Shown piece by piece: positions 18,547 to 32,229 of a stretch of 64,000 nt of DNA. The notes under the pieces are model-generated. The model was not told the DNA's origin. It did no database searches and saw only the letters and a list, made by a program, of their open reading frames with translations. The stretch's first letter is position 1; each line of letters starts with the position of its first letter. The DNA comes from Cristatella mucedo (lineage: Eukaryota; Bryozoa; Phylactolaemata; Cristatellidae), in contig WPIO01000145.1 of NCBI GenBank assembly GCA_009760855.2, positions 25,001 through 89,000 on the forward strand, written 5' to 3'. Made by a program: the position numbers and the translations under genes.

Positions 18547-20591
18547 CGTGATCTGGCCATATTTGCGGGCTCGACGCGCTCCCTCCAGCGTCAGCTCGAT
18601 CAAGCACATCGTGTGGCCTCGAGCATAGGGCTCAAGTTCAGACCGGATAAATACAGGACGCTGGTGCGCCACCTGGCGGCTTCGCGGAGCCTGGCATTCA
18701 CCATCGCCTGCTCCCCGGTTCCAATGCTGGGCGACGAAGAGGCACACCTATATCTGGGTGCCCCCAGTGCTTCGCATACCCTTGGGTGGAGGTTGAGACG
18801 GCAGTCTCCCTCCTTACCAGGGACATAGCCTTGCTCCAGCAGTCCCTGCTAGCCCCGTGGCAGAAGATGGACGCTCTCTGCACGTTTCTTATGCCCAGAC
18901 TAAAGTATCTGGGACGTGATAAGTGCCTCCAAAACAAGTTCCTCGTCCCGGTTGACAGAGCGGTAAAGGATTTCAGCAGATCGGTTTGCTCCCTTCCTGA
19001 GAGAGCCACTGTGGGCTTCTTTCACGCTTCACGCCTCAGTGGTGGCCCCGGCCTCCACCCACTCTCGCAGGACATGGACATTCTTCGTGCCACGCAGGCA
19101 TGTCACATGCTGTCTTCCTCGGACTGGATGGTGGCTGCTGTTGCACGAGAGGGGCTTAACGATGCCATCAAGGCGCTCGGAGGAGCACCCTCTGACGAGG
19201 CCCGAACTGTCTTCCTGTCCGGTGGCACCTTCGAGAATACCGTGCGTACGGGCTCGAGATCGCTATGGTCGGAGGCCTGCCAGGCGCTCCGACGCCTAGG
19301 TGTCGGGGTCCAGTAAACGGCTGAGATCATCCAGCTCCACTGGAAAGAAGGAGACCATGAGCGCCCTCAATTCGCGCCTCCCATCACGGTCTCCACTATC
19401 AGGCAGGACTTAGCCAAGACATGGGCGGCAGATTGGCGGGGAAGGGTAGACCAGGGGAAAGTGGCTCGCTGTCTGGCAACGGACAGCCACAGCAACCACA
19501 ACCACTTCCTCTATTCAGGCCTTGGTGTCACTTTTGCTGCTTGGTGCTTTATTTTGCGGGCCAGGCTGGATCACCTGCCGGTGGCCGCTGCCAGGGCCAG
19601 GTTTGATCCTGAGTCACAGCACCTCTGCCGCAAAGGCTGCGGTCAGCTCGAGACGCTGCAGCATGACCTGAACAACTGCCCGAGCATGATGGTCGCCATC
19701 ACGGAACGGCATGACGTGGTCCTGAACCGGCTCCTGGAGGCACTGCCCTGGGCACTGAGGAGGCACGCGCGGGTGGACCAACACCACGACCTCGACCCGG
19801 TCCCGCAACGTCGCCCGGACCTTGTCATTGACAATGGCGCCTTTGCTGTGGTGATCGACGTAACGGTACCGTTTGACAATGGAGAGCTCGAGCTAGAGTC
19901 GGCGGCGGAGAGGAAGCTCCTCAAAAACACCGAGCTAGTTTATGAGCTTCGTATCAGAGGGCGTCATGTGGAGCACTGAGCCTTCGTCGTAGGCTCACTT
20001 GGCTCCTGGCACCCGGAAAACGAGCGGACCCTGGCAGCCCTCAGGGTGAGCCAGTGCCACCGAAGGCTGCTTAGAAAGCTCTGTATAGCGGACGCTAAGA
20101 ATGGCTCGGCCAGGGTCTGGTTGCGATTCGTGGGCACCGCAAAGTGCCCACAGGACGGAGCACAGCTGACACAGGATCCCCCGGCGCCGGCTGATCACGA
20201 GGAGTCTCATTCACTGCCGCAGACGAGCGCACCTGCGTCCTCGGGCCCAGAAGTAGACGGAGGCGAGACGCCCCAGAGAGAGGCAGCACCATCAGAGTCA
20301 GCCATCCTCCCTTGGGGGCCAGCTGGCCCGGCGGATCGGCCCATACGCACGAGCGCTCGTGCTGGAGCTGGACGACTGCAGCCGGTTCGGCTAGGTGGCG
20401 CCGCCCTCCAACGCGCGGCGGCCATGTACACTGTGCGCTCGCCTGCGCCGGACACCACCACGGTAGCGCCTGTAAGGATGGTTACTCCTTTCTGGCATGA
20501 GACGCCCCTGCAAGCGGGCGCGACACCTGAGCTCTGGCCGCCTCATGGCCGCGGTCCTGGTCACGACCGAGACGTGTCTCGGCAGACCTAG
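18547..20591 (+). pseudogene. R2-like RT thumb, zinc knuckle and restriction-like endonuclease
   Basis: The frame resumes with DLAIFAGSTRSLQRQLDQAH, shifts near 18786, then runs to 19979 with one TAA at 19314, and after a TGA at 19977 on to TAG 20589. The zinc knuckle is CRKGCGQLETLQHDLNNC (C-x3-C-x8-H-x4-C). The endonuclease core is RPDLVIDNGAFAVVIDVTVP, with the PD and D catalytic residues, followed by KLLKNTELVYEL. Together these place the element in the R2/NeSL endonuclease group rather than the APE group. It is inactive because of stops, a shift and the insertion. Confidence 0.75.
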
Positions 20592-20640
20592 GCCAACCAT
20601 ATACCCAACCAGTTCTTAATAATAATAAAAAAAAATATGT

Positions 20641-21814
20641 AACTACAATCAATCATATATTCCAAGGTGGTAAGGTTATCGGATCATTATTTTAGGAGAT
20701 ATGACATAAATGACAGCAGGCATTGAACTGTCATTGGCAGATAAACTTGAGAACTCTAAGCTATAACCAAGAGGCAGCACTAGAAAACGCTATCATCGCA
20801 CGAACATTCAATATTATTTAACATTCAACATATTCAATAAATAGATAAATATGGATCTTAGGAATAGGTCAACCTATTAAGACGCTCATGCAGCCTAAGC
20901 AGATCCTATCCGCGATAGGTCTCATACCTCAGGCCGTCAATCCAGGCTACAGCTCACCGGCATTCGCCAATACAAATATCCAACTATTAACGACATAAAT
21001 GAGAACTTGAAATCACCTAAGTTTCCTTGAATAGAAATTAATCAACATTTTCAGATTGGCTTCCTGTAAACGACGCTATAGTCCAAGTCACCACGCTGAC
21101 CGGCCGCCGAAATAAAAGACCTCTCGCGGCTGTCGCCTCATGCGTTATGGCGGCTACAGAAACTGGATCAGCTGTCCACGGAATCGTGCGGTGCCGTGAT
21201 AATGGACTCCTTAGTTACGGCGGCCCCGGCAAATTCTCAGTACATTATCCCTAATGTTCGTCTACTGGCCGAATGACAGTCACTAGTGGTTTGTGGTCCG
21301 ATGTAAACATACCAATGTAAACAGGTTTCTCCCAAGTAAATAAGCAGTGGGCCTTGGAATGCCGTTTACCGCCGGTTGCTATGGGCGGGGCGGGGCAGCA
21401 GAGGCAGGACTAGGCACCCAGCCGATTGGGGGTTTACTCTTTTATGATCTTGTTATACTACCAGTCGGACGTGTGATCTCGAGGGGCGTGTCATTTCCGG
21501 GAAAGTTTTACGTTTTATCATTCTCCAGTTATATTTTGAGGGTCCGTTTAGGGCTGAGTAGCTTATATGCGCAGAGTTCACCAGAAAACGGCAGTTCCGG
21601 CTCAGTTATTTGTCAAAGAAAATTATTTTGTTGAGCTCGATGTATGACTTCCGGTTTAAATAGGTCTTAAAAAATAATTTTATTGACCATGTTCCAGTTA
21701 TCTTACAACCACTCAAATTTGAGCTTGTATTTATAACTAGTTTATCTTTAATACGCGAACTTTGAAAAATTTGACCATTTTTTGTGGACCTACGCCCACA
21801 TATTTTTTGGGGGC
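20641..21814. other. Unassigned sequence between R2-like LINE and satellite A
   Basis: Nothing identified. It is moderately GC-rich in places (about 21080-21430) without a convincing frame. Confidence 0.3.
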
Positions 21815-24545
21815 TACCGTGTCATTTAATGACATTATTTATAACACTAAAGAATATATTATTCCCAAGAAGAAACGCGTAAATGGCTTTAGCAGGGGGA
21901 TAACTTACTCGGAACGCGGGTGGTTGAAAGGTACGACCGGTGAGTAAATTAATAATTTATTCACACTATTTATAACACTAAAGGATATTAATTTCTTGAA
22001 GAAAAATCGCGTTAATGGTTTTAGCAGGGAGATAACACTCTCGTAACGCCGGCGGTTTGAAGGATCTACTAGGTGGATAACGAATTATTTATTGAGACTA
22101 ATTATACCACTAAAAGATATATCTTATCGGAAGAGCAGACGCGTAACATGCTTTCAGCAGGTGAGATAAGTTACTCGCAATCCCGGTGGTTTGAAAAATC
22201 TACCAGCGGGATATTAAAGTGTTTATTGAGACTATTTATAACACTACAGGACATATCTTTCTGGAAGGAAAAAATGCGTAAATGGCTTTAATTGGGGATG
22301 TAAGTACTCGTGATGCCGACGGTTTAAAGGACTTACCGGTGAATTATTATAATGAATGATTTTCTTAGACTATTTATAACACTAAAGGATATATATTTCC
22401 ACGACAAACGACGCGTGAATTGTTTTATGAGGAGAGATAACTTACTCGAACCACGTGCGGTTGAAAGGTACTACAAGCAAGATAATTAATCATTTATTGA
22501 GACTATGTATGTCAATAAAAGAAATATATTACCGGAAGAACAAACGCGTCAATAGTTTTACAGGGAGATAACTTCCAGTGATGCCGGTGGTTTAAAGGAT
22601 CTACCAGCGAGATATTGAATTATCTTCTTCGAATTGGTATAACACTAAAAGGTATATATTTCCAAAAGAAAAGACACTTAAATGGTTTTGGCAGGGGAGA
22701 TAACTTGCTAGGAACGCCTGCGGTTGGAAGGTACTACGGGAAAGAAAATTATTTTTTGAGAAGAGTTATGCGTAAATAGTTTTAGCAGGGGGACGACTTA
22801 CTCTCGTCCTGCAGTTCAGGCTCTACCAGTGAGATAATGAATTATTTATTAAGACTATTTACACGACTAAAGGACATTTATTTCCGGAAGAAAAGGCGCG
22901 AAAATGATTTTTGTAGGGGAGATAACTTAGTTGGAACGCCTGCGGTCTACCAGTAAGATAGAATCAATACACTATTTAATGGGAGTTTTTAATAAACTAA
23001 AGGATATATATTCCTGGAAGAAGAGACGCGTAAATGGTGTTAGCAGTGGAGATAACTTACTAGCAATGTCGGCGATTTTAAGGATCTACCAGCAGGATAA
23101 CGAATCATTTACTTATACTAATTAAAATACTAAATGATACATATTTCTGGAAGAACAGACACTTGAACGGTCTTAGAAGGAAAGATAACTTACTTAGAAC
23201 AACTGCGGTGTGAAGGTACTACCAGTAAGATAACTAATCATTTAATGAGACTATTTATCACACTAAAGGATATATATTTCCGTAACTAAGGACGCATAAA
23301 TGGTTTTAGCAGGCGAGATAACTTACACGTAATGCCGGTAGTTTGAAAGATATAACGGCGGGATATTGAGACTAATTATAACAGTAAAGGATATATATAT
23401 TTCCGGAAAAAAATCCGTAAATGGTTTTAGCTAAGAAGATAAAATACTTGTAATGCCGATGGTTTGATGGATCTACCGGCGAGATAATGAGTTATTTTAT
23501 GAGACCATCTATACCACTTATGGATATGTTTCCAGAAGAAAAGATGCGTAAATAGTTTTAGTTGAGAAGATAACTTAGTCGGAACGCCTGCGGTCGGAAC
23601 GTAGTGCCTGTAAGATCATTACTCATTAAATGAGACTACTTATAGCACTAAACGATAAATATTTCTGGGACAAAAAACGCGGAAATGGTTTTAGGAGGGA
23701 GATAACTTACTCGTAATGCCGGCGGCTTGAAGGATCTGCCAGCGATATAATGAATTAATAAGTGAGACTAACTTAAAAACTTAAGGATGTATTTTTCCCT
23801 TAGAAATAATGTATAAATGGGTTTAGCAGGAAGATAACTTACTTTTATTGCCCGTGGTTTGAAGGATCTACCAGCGGGATAATGAATCATTTATTGAGAC
23901 TCTTTATGAGACCGAATGATTTATTTTCCCGAAAGAAAAGACGCGAAACTGGTTTCAGCTGGGTAAATAACTTTTTTGGAATGCCTGCGGTTGGAAGGTA
24001 ATACCAGTAAGATATATTATTATTAAATGAGACTATTCATACTACTATGGGTTATATATTTCCGGAAAAAAAAGACGCGTAAATGGCTTTAGCAGGGAAG
24101 ATAACGTAGTCGGAATGCCGGCGGTCGCAAGGTACTACCACTTAGATAATTATTTATTTAATGAGAATACTTATCCCACGAAAGTATATTTATTTCCAGA
24201 AAAAAAACGCGTGAATGATTTCAGCAGGGAGATAACTTACTCGTAATGCCATCGGGTTGGAGGATCTACGAGCGTCATGACGAATTTTTAATTGAGACTA
24301 ATTATAACACTGAAGGATATATTTTTCCGCAGGCGATAATGTATAAATGAGTTTAGTAGGAAGATAACTTACTCGTAATGCCGGAGGTTTGAAGGATCTA
24401 CCGGCGGGATCACAAATTGTTCATTGAGACCAATTATAACACTAAAGGATATATATTTCCGGAAGAAAAAAGAATAGTAAAAAGTTTAAGCAGGGGAGAT
24501 AAGTCAACCGCAACGCCTGCAGTTTGAACGGTCTACCAGCGGGCC
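21815..24545. repeat. Satellite A, block 3 (~21 units)
   Basis: Same unit and orientation as blocks 1 and 2 (TATAACACTAAAGGATATA, TTTCCGGAAGAAAA, GGTTTTAGCAGG, GATAACTTACTCGTAATGCC). The last unit passes without spacer into the pyrimidine tract at about 24546. Confidence 0.85.
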
Positions 24546-25062
24546 AATGTATAATATATTCCTCTCTCGCTCATCTTCTTTGCTCGTCTCTCTCGCTCCT
24601 CTCTCTCGTTACTTTCTCTTGCTCCCACTCTCTATCCTCTCTTTCGCTCCTGTCTTTCCCTCGGATCACTTGCTCTTATCTCTTGCTCCTCTCTGTCGCT
24701 GTTCTCTCTTGCTCCTCTCTCTCAATCCTCTCTCTCGCTTCTCACTCTCTCGCTCTTCTCTTTTGCTCCTCTTTCTTTCGCTCCTTCTTCTCTTTCGCTC
24801 CTCTCTCTCTCTCTCTCTCACTCCTCTCTCCCTCGCTCCTCTCTCCCTCGCTCCTCTCTCTCGCTCCTATCTCTCCTCACTACCTCGCTCCTCTCTCTCG
24901 CTCCTATCTCTCTCGTTCCTCTTTCTCATTCTCTTCTCTCTCGCTTAACTCTCGCTCGCTCCTTTTTCTCGCCCCTCTCTCTCGCTCGTCTCTCTCGCCA
25001 CTCTGTCTTGCTCCTCTCTCTTTTGCTTCGCTCTTTCTTGCTCGTCTATCTCTCGCCACGGC
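24546..25062. repeat. Pyrimidine-rich CTCTCTCGCTCC tract (0.5 kb)
   Basis: Built from CTCTCTCGCTCC-like words. It is the reverse complement of the repeat words at 29676-37812 (GGAGCGAGAGAG). Long Ser/Leu open frames here are an artefact of composition. Confidence 0.9.
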
Positions 25063-28000
25063 AAGCTCCGACGTGCTGCCACGAGTTGTGTTGTTGTGCC
25101 GAGATCTGCAGCGAACTAATGCGAGTTGAAACAATCGGTTGCCATAGGCCTCAAGCTTTCGTGTGCTTCAAAATGTATCATCGAGCTACCACGAGTTGTC
25201 TCGATCTTGCAAAATCTGCTGCGAGCCTTCGACCGTTGCCGAAATCTGCTGCGAGTATTACAAGCTGCTGCGAGCTGCCGCAAAATGCAGGTATCTGCTG
25301 CGAGCTACGGCAAGTACCGACGTGCTGATACGAGTTGTCTTGATGTACCGAGATCTGTGTAGATTTCGGCAACGCTCGGCAGCTTGCAGCAGATTTCAGG
25401 AGACCAACACAATTCGTGGCAGCTCGACATGGCATGCCAAAGCACACGAAATTTTGAGGCCTATCGCAAAAGATTGTTTTAACTCGCATCAGTTCGCAGC
25501 AGATCTCGATACACTGAGACAACTCGTGGCAGCACGTCTGAGCTTGCACTAGCTCGCAGCAGATACTTGCATTTTTGCGGCAGCTAACGGCAGTTCTAGG
25601 CAGCTTGCGGTAGCTCGCAGCAGATTTCGCCAAAGGGTGTATACTCGCAGCAGGTCTCGGAAAATTGAGACAACTCGTGGCAGCTCGACGCAGCATGCGA
25701 AAGCGAATGGAAGCTTTACACGTATCTAACGAGATTCTTTCAACTCTCATCAGCTCACGGCAGATCTCGGTACATCATGAGAACTCGTGGCAGCTCGTCG
25801 CAGCTTGTCGTAGGTCGGAGCAGATCGCAACTGCTTTGGCAGCTAACGGCAGCTCGCCACAGCTTATGGTAGGTGGCTGCAGATTGCAGCAACACGCGAC
25901 AGCCCCCAGCAGATTTCGGAAGATCGAGACAATTCGTGGGTGCTCAACGCAGGATACGAAAACGCTGGGAAGCTTGAGGACTACCGTAACAGATTGTTTC
26001 AACTTGCATCAATTCGCGGCAACTCTCGGTATATCAAGACATCTCGTGGCAGCAAATCGGAGCTTGTCGTAGCTCGCAGCATATACCCGCATTTTGCGGC
26101 AGCTAACGACAGCTCGCCCCCGCTTGTGGTAGGTCGCAGCGGTTTGGGGCCACACACGTCAGCTCACAGCAGATCTCGAAAGATCGAGACAACTCGGCGC
26201 AGCTCGACGCAGCATGCCGTAGCTCCCAGCGTATCCCTGCCTCTTTTGGCAGCTAACGGCAGCTCACCGCAGCTTGTGGTAGATCAATGTTGATTTCGGT
26301 AACGTGCGACATCTTGCAGCAGATTTCGAAACGTCGACATAATTTGTGGCAGCTTGACGCAGCATGCCAGAGCACACGGAAGCTTGAGGCCTATCGAAAC
26401 AAATTGCTTTAACTCGCATCAGTTTGCGGCTAATCTCGGTACATCGAGAGAACTCGTGGCAGCACGTCGGAGCTTGCTGTCGGTCGCAGCACATATCTGC
26501 ATTTTGCGGCAGCTCACGGCAGCTGTCGGTAGCTCACAGTAGATTTCGGCGACGCACGTCTGCTCGCAGCTGGTCTCGGAAGATCGAGGCAACTCGCGGT
26601 AGCTCGACGCAGCATGCGAAAGCACACGGAAGCTCGACACCTATCGCAAGAGATTGTTTTTACTCGCATATGCTCGAGGCAGATCTCGGTACACCAAAAC
26701 ATCTCGTGGCAGCACGTTGGATATTGCAGTAGCTCGCAGCAAATACATGCATTTCGCAGCAGCTAAGCAGCTAACGGCAGCTCGCCGAAGCTTGTGGTAG
26801 CTTGCAGTACATTTCGGCAACGCACGACAGATCCCAGCAGATTTCGGAAGATCTCGACAACTCGTGGCAGGTCGACGCAGCATGCAAATGCACACGGAAG
26901 CGAGAGGCCTATCCCAATAAATAGTTTAAACACGCATTCGTTTGAGGCAGATCTCGGTACATTGAGACAACTCGTGGTGGTACGTCTGAGGTCGCCGTAG
27001 CTCCCAGCATATTTCTGCATTTTGCTGCAGCTAACGGCAGTTCGCCACCGCTTGTGGTAGCTTGCAGTAGATTGCGGCAACGCACTTCAGTCCCTAGCTG
27101 ACTCCGGAAGATAGCAACATCTCGTGGCAGCACGTCGAAGCTTGCCGTAGCTCGCAGCAGTTACCTGCATTTTTGGCAGCTAACGGCAGCTTGCCGCAGC
27201 TTGTAATAGCTCGCAGCAGATTGCGGCAATGCACGACAGCTTGCAGGAGATTACGGAAGATCCCGACAACTCGTGGCAGCTCAACGCAGCACGCGAATGC
27301 ACACAGAAGCGTGAGGCCTAACGCAACAGTTGTTTAAATTCGCTTTCGTTTGCGGCAGATCTCTGTACATCGAGGCAACTCGTGGCAGTACGTCGGAGTT
27401 AGCCGTAGCTCGCAGTATATTCCTGCATTTTGCGGCAGCTAACGGAAACCCACCGGAGCTTGTGGTAGCTCTCAGTAGATTGCGGCAACACGCTTCAGTC
27501 CACAGCTGACTCCGGAAGATCGAGACGTCTCGTGGAAGCTCGATGAATCGTGCGAAAGCACACGGAAGCATAAGGCCTATAACAGTAGATTGTTTCAACT
27601 CTCATTAGTTCGCGGCAGATCTCGGTATATCGAGACAACTGCTGGCAGCACGTCGGAGGTTGTCGTAGCTCTCAGCAGATACCAGCATTTTGCTGCAGCT
27701 AACGGCAGCTCGCCGTAGGTTTTGGTAGCTGGCAGTACATTGATGCAGCGCCCGTCAGCCCGCAGCTGACTCCGAAAGATTGAGATATCTCGTGGCAGCT
27801 CATCGGAGCTCGCCGTATCTTGCAGCATATACCTGTATTTTGTCGTAGCTAACCACAGCTCGTACAAGCTTGTAATAGCTGGCAGCAGATTGCGGCAATG
27901 TGCGACCGCTCTCAGCAGATTACGAAGATCGCGACAACTCGTGGCAGCTCGACACAGCATGCGAAGCACACGGAAGCTTGAGGCCTATTGCTACAGATTG

Positions 28001-29675
28001 GTTCAACTCGCATTAGTTCGCTGCAGATTTCGGGACGTCGAGACAACTCGTGGCAGCACGTCGCAGCTTGCCGTAGCTCGCAGCGGATTCCTGCATTTTA
28101 CTGCAGCTAACGGCAGCTAGCTGCAGCTTGTGGTAGCTGGCAGTAGATTGAAGCAACGCACTTCAGCCGCTGCTGACTCCAGAAGATCGAGACATCTCGT
28201 GGCAGGTCGTCGTAGCTCACCGTAGCTCGCAGCATATATCTGATTTTTGCGGCAGCTAACGGCATTTCGCTGCAGCTTGTGGTAGCTCATAGTACGTGGA
28301 GACAACGCCCGTTTGCCTGCAGCTTACTCCGGAATAATGAGATATCTCGTGGCAGCTCGTCGGAGCTCGCCGTAGCTCGAAGCATATACCTGCATTTTGC
28401 GGCAGCTAACGGCTGTTTGCCGAAGCTTGTAGGGACTTACAGTAGATTGCGGCAACGAGCGTCAGCCCACAGCTTACTCCGGAAGATCGAGACATCTCGT
28501 GGCAGCTCGATGCAGCATGCGAAAGCACGCGGAAGAATAAGGCCTATCGCAATAGATATTTTCAACTCGCATAAGATCGGGGCAGATCTCGGCACATCGA
28601 GACAACTCCTGGCAGGACATCGGAGCTTGCCGTAGCTGGTAGCAGATACCTGCATTTTGCGACAGCTAACAGCACCTTTTAATAGATCGCAGCGGATTGT
28701 GGAAACGCACGACAGCTTGCAGCAGACTTCCGTAGATCGAGACGACTCGTGACAGCTCGATGCAGCATGCGAAAGCACACAGAACCTTGAGGCCTATCGC
28801 AACAGGTTGTTTCAACTTGCATTAGTTCGTGGCAGATCTTGGTACATCGGGACTCCTCGCGGCGGATCGTAAGCGCTTGCTGTAGCTCGCAGCATATACC
28901 TGCACTTTGCGGCAGCTAAAGGTAGCTCGCGGCAGCTTGTGGTAGGTCGCAGTAGATTGAGGCAACGCGCGTCAGAGCGCAGCTGACTCCGGAAGATTGA
29001 GACATGTGGCAGCTCGTAGAAGCTCGCCGTAGCTCGCAGCATCTACCTGCGTTTTACGAAAGCTAACAGCAGCTCGTCACAGCTTGTGTTAGCTCGCAGT
29101 AGAATGTGGCAACGTGAGTCAGCTCATAGAAAATCTCGGACTATCGACACGACTGTGGCAGCTCGATGCAGCAAGCAAAAGCACACGGAAGCATAAAGTC
29201 TATTGCAATAGGTTGATTCAACTCCCATAAGTTCGCGGCAGATCTCTTTACATCAAGACAACTCGTCGCAGAACGTCGGACCTAGCCGTAGCTCGCAGCG
29301 GATACCTGCATTTTACGGCAGCTAGCAGCAGTTCGCCGCTGCTTAAGGTAGCTCGCAGTATGTTGCAGCACCCTGCTTTAGTCCGCATCTAATTCCAGAA
29401 GATCAAGACATCTAGTAGCAGCTCGTCGGAGCTCGCCGTAGCTCGCAGCAGATACCTGCATTTTGCGGCAGCTAACCACAGCCCGCCTCAGCTTGTAGCA
29501 GCTTGCAGTAGATTGCGGCCAAGCACGTCAGCTCTCAGCAGATCTCGAAATATCTAGACGGCTCATGGTAGCTTGTCGGAGCTCGGTGTAGCTCGCAGCA
29601 TATACCTGCATTTTGCGGCAGCTAACGGCAGCTTTCCATAGCTTGTGGTAGCTCGTAGTTGATTACGGCAACGCG
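25063..29675. repeat. Satellite B, ~260-bp units with ~147-bp extensions
   Basis: Recurring landmarks: TTTCAACTCGCAT, GCAGATCTCGGTACATCGAG, ACAACTCGTGGCAGC, GTAGCTCGCAGC, ACCTGCATTTTGCGGCAGC and GCAGCATGCGAAAGCACAC. Distances between TTTCAACT landmarks fall into about 250-267 or 405-410 bases (one about 560), so some units carry one or two extra ~147-bp blocks. The first unit (25063-25355) is in the opposite orientation to the rest; the switch is at about 25355. Confidence 0.8.
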
Positions 29676-31501
29676 GAGCGAGCGACAGAGAGGAGCGAGA
29701 GAGAGAGGAGTGTGAGAGAGAGAAGCGGGAGAGAGAGGAGCGAGGTAGAGAGGAGCAAGAGATAGAAGAGCGAGACGGAGAAGAGCGAGAGAGAGAGAGA
29801 GGAGTAAGAGAGAGAGAGAGAGAGAGAGAGGGGCGACAGCAAGAGTAGCGAGCGGGAGAGGAGCAAGAGAGAGAGTTGAGAGACGGAGGTGCGAAAGAGA
29901 GAGGAGCAAGAGAGAGAGAGAGAGGTGCGACAGAGAGGAGCGAGAGGGAGCAGCGACAGAAAGTAGCGGGAGAGAGGAGCGTGAGGGAGGAGCAAGAAAT
30001 AGGGTCGCAAGAGAGAGGAATGAGAGAGAGAAGCAAGATAAAGATGACCGATAGAGAAAGGAACAAGAGAGAAAGGAGCGGAAGAGAGGAGAGAGAGTGA
30101 GCAGCGACAGAAAGGAGCGAGAGTGAAGTGCGAGAGGGCGGAGCGAGAGATAGGGTCAAAAGAGAGAGGAGCAAGAGAGAGAAGCGAGAGAGAGAAGACT
30201 GAGAGAGAGGAGCTAGATAGAAAGGAGCGAAAGAGTGAGGAGCAAGAGAGACTGGATCAAGAGAGAGGGGAGGAAAAAAGAGAGGAGCGAGAGAGAGAAG
30301 AGCGAAAGAGAGAGGCGAATGAGACGAGCGAGAGAGAGAGAGGAGAGTGAAAGAGATGAGCGAGAGATAGAGAAGCGAGAGAGAAAGGAGCAAGAAAGAG
30401 AGGAGTGAGGGTAAGATGAGCAAGAGAGAGAGAGGAGCGAGAGAGAAGAGCTAAAGAGAGAGGAGCGAGCGAGAAATAAACTAGAGAGAAGAGCAACAGA
30501 AAGAGAAGCAACAGAGAGAGGAGCGTGAGAGACGGAGGAACGAGAAAGAGAGGAGCGAGAGTGAGGGGAGCAAGAGATAGTGCGGCGAGAGAGAGAGGAT
30601 CGAGAGAGAGGGGCGAGAGAGAGGTGCGAGAGAGAGTGGAGCGAGAGAGAGGTGAATGAAGAGGAGGATCTAGAAAGAGAGACAGTTGCGAGAGAGAGGA
30701 GCGAGGTAGAGAAGAGCGAGAGAGAGAGAGAGAGAGAGTGACAGACAGAGGAGCAAATGATTGGTGCGACAGAGAAGAGCGAGGTAGAGAAGCGAACGAG
30801 AGGAGCGACAAAGAAGAGGGACAAAGAGGAGCCAGAGAGAGGAGCAAGAGAGAGGAGCGAGAGAGAGGAGCGAGAGAGAGAGGAGCGAGAGAGAGAGCGA
30901 CAGTGAGATGAGCAAGCGATTGGGGCGATAAAGAGGAGCGAGGGAGAGAAGCTGAAGAGAGGAGCGCCAAAGAGGTGTGACAGAGAGAAGCCAGGGAGAA
31001 GAGCATGAGAGAGGAGCGAGAGAGAGGAGCGAGAGAAAGGACCAAGAGAGAGAACGAGAAAGAGGAGCGAGAGAGAGGTTCGAGAGACACGAGCGAGAGA
31101 GAGAGGAATGAGAGAGAGAGAGTGGAGCGAGGGAGAGGAGCGAGGTAGAGAAGCGAGGTAGCTGAGCGAGAGAGAGGAGTGAGAGTGAAGAGCGAGAGAT
31201 AGGAGCCAAAGAGAGAGAAGCGATAGAGCGATGACCGAGAGAGAGTGGAGCGAGAGAGAAAGGAGCGAAAGAGGGAGGGGCAGGAGAAAGTGAAGCAAGC
31301 GAGAGAGAGGAGCGAAAAAAAGAGGTGCGAGAGAGATAGGCGAGTGAGAGTGGACCGAGAGAGAAAGGAGCGAGAGAGAGGAACGAGAGGGAGCAGCGAG
31401 AGAAAGCTGCGAGAGAAAAAAGCGGGAGAGAAGAGCGAGGCAGAGGGGCGTGAGAGAGGGGCAAGAGAATGGAGTGACACAGAGGAGCGAGAGAGAGGAG
31501 C

Positions 31502-31554
<53 letters not shown>

Positions 31555-31561
31555 GTGAGAG

Positions 31562-31665
<104 letters not shown>

Positions 31666-31741
31666 AGAGGAGGAGGAGAGAGAGAGGAGGAGAGAGGAGA
31701 GAGAGAAGAGGAGAGGAGAGAGAGAGGAGAGAGAGAGAGTG

Positions 31742-31798
<57 letters not shown>

Positions 31799-32229
31799 GA
31801 GAAGAGAGAGAGAGGAAGAGAGAGAGAGTAGAGAGAGAAGCGAGAGAGATGGAAGCAAAAGAGAGGGAGCAAAAGAGAGAAAGGAGCGAGAGAGTAGAAA
31901 GCGAGAGAGAGAGGAGAGAGGAGAGAGAGAGAGAGAGGAGAGAGAAAGAGAGAGAGAGAGAAGAGGAGGAAGAGAGAGAGAGAGAGAGGAGCTAAAGAGA
32001 GGAGAGAGGAGACGAACGAGTGAGAGAGAGAAAGAGACGAGCAAGAGAGAGAAGAAGAGAGAGAGAGAGAGAGGAGAGAGGAGAGGGAGAGTGACAAATA
32101 TGAGTAAGAGAGAGGAGCGTGAGAGAGGTGTCAGAGATGAGCAAATTAAAGAAAGGAGCGAGAAAGAGATGAGCGACATTGAGAGGAGCGAGAGACTGGA
32201 GCGAGAGAGACAAAAGGGTGAGAGATAGG

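Larger units (their letters stand above)
17625..20640 (+). mobile_element. R2/NeSL-type non-LTR retrotransposon, 5'-truncated and nested
   Basis: A single ORF can be followed in order: reverse transcriptase, a C-terminal zinc knuckle, and a restriction-like endonuclease. These are the domains of the R2 superfamily of LINEs, which usually insert at fixed sites. The 5' part (DNA-binding N-terminus) is missing. The 3' end is near 20635, after AATAATAATAAAAAAAAAT. A second LINE fragment interrupts it at 18023-18546. It lies within a satellite A gap. Confidence 0.75.

Noticed and set aside
24546..25060. Ser/Leu-rich ORF resembling a secreted or membrane protein
   Set aside because: Same composition artefact on the CT tract.
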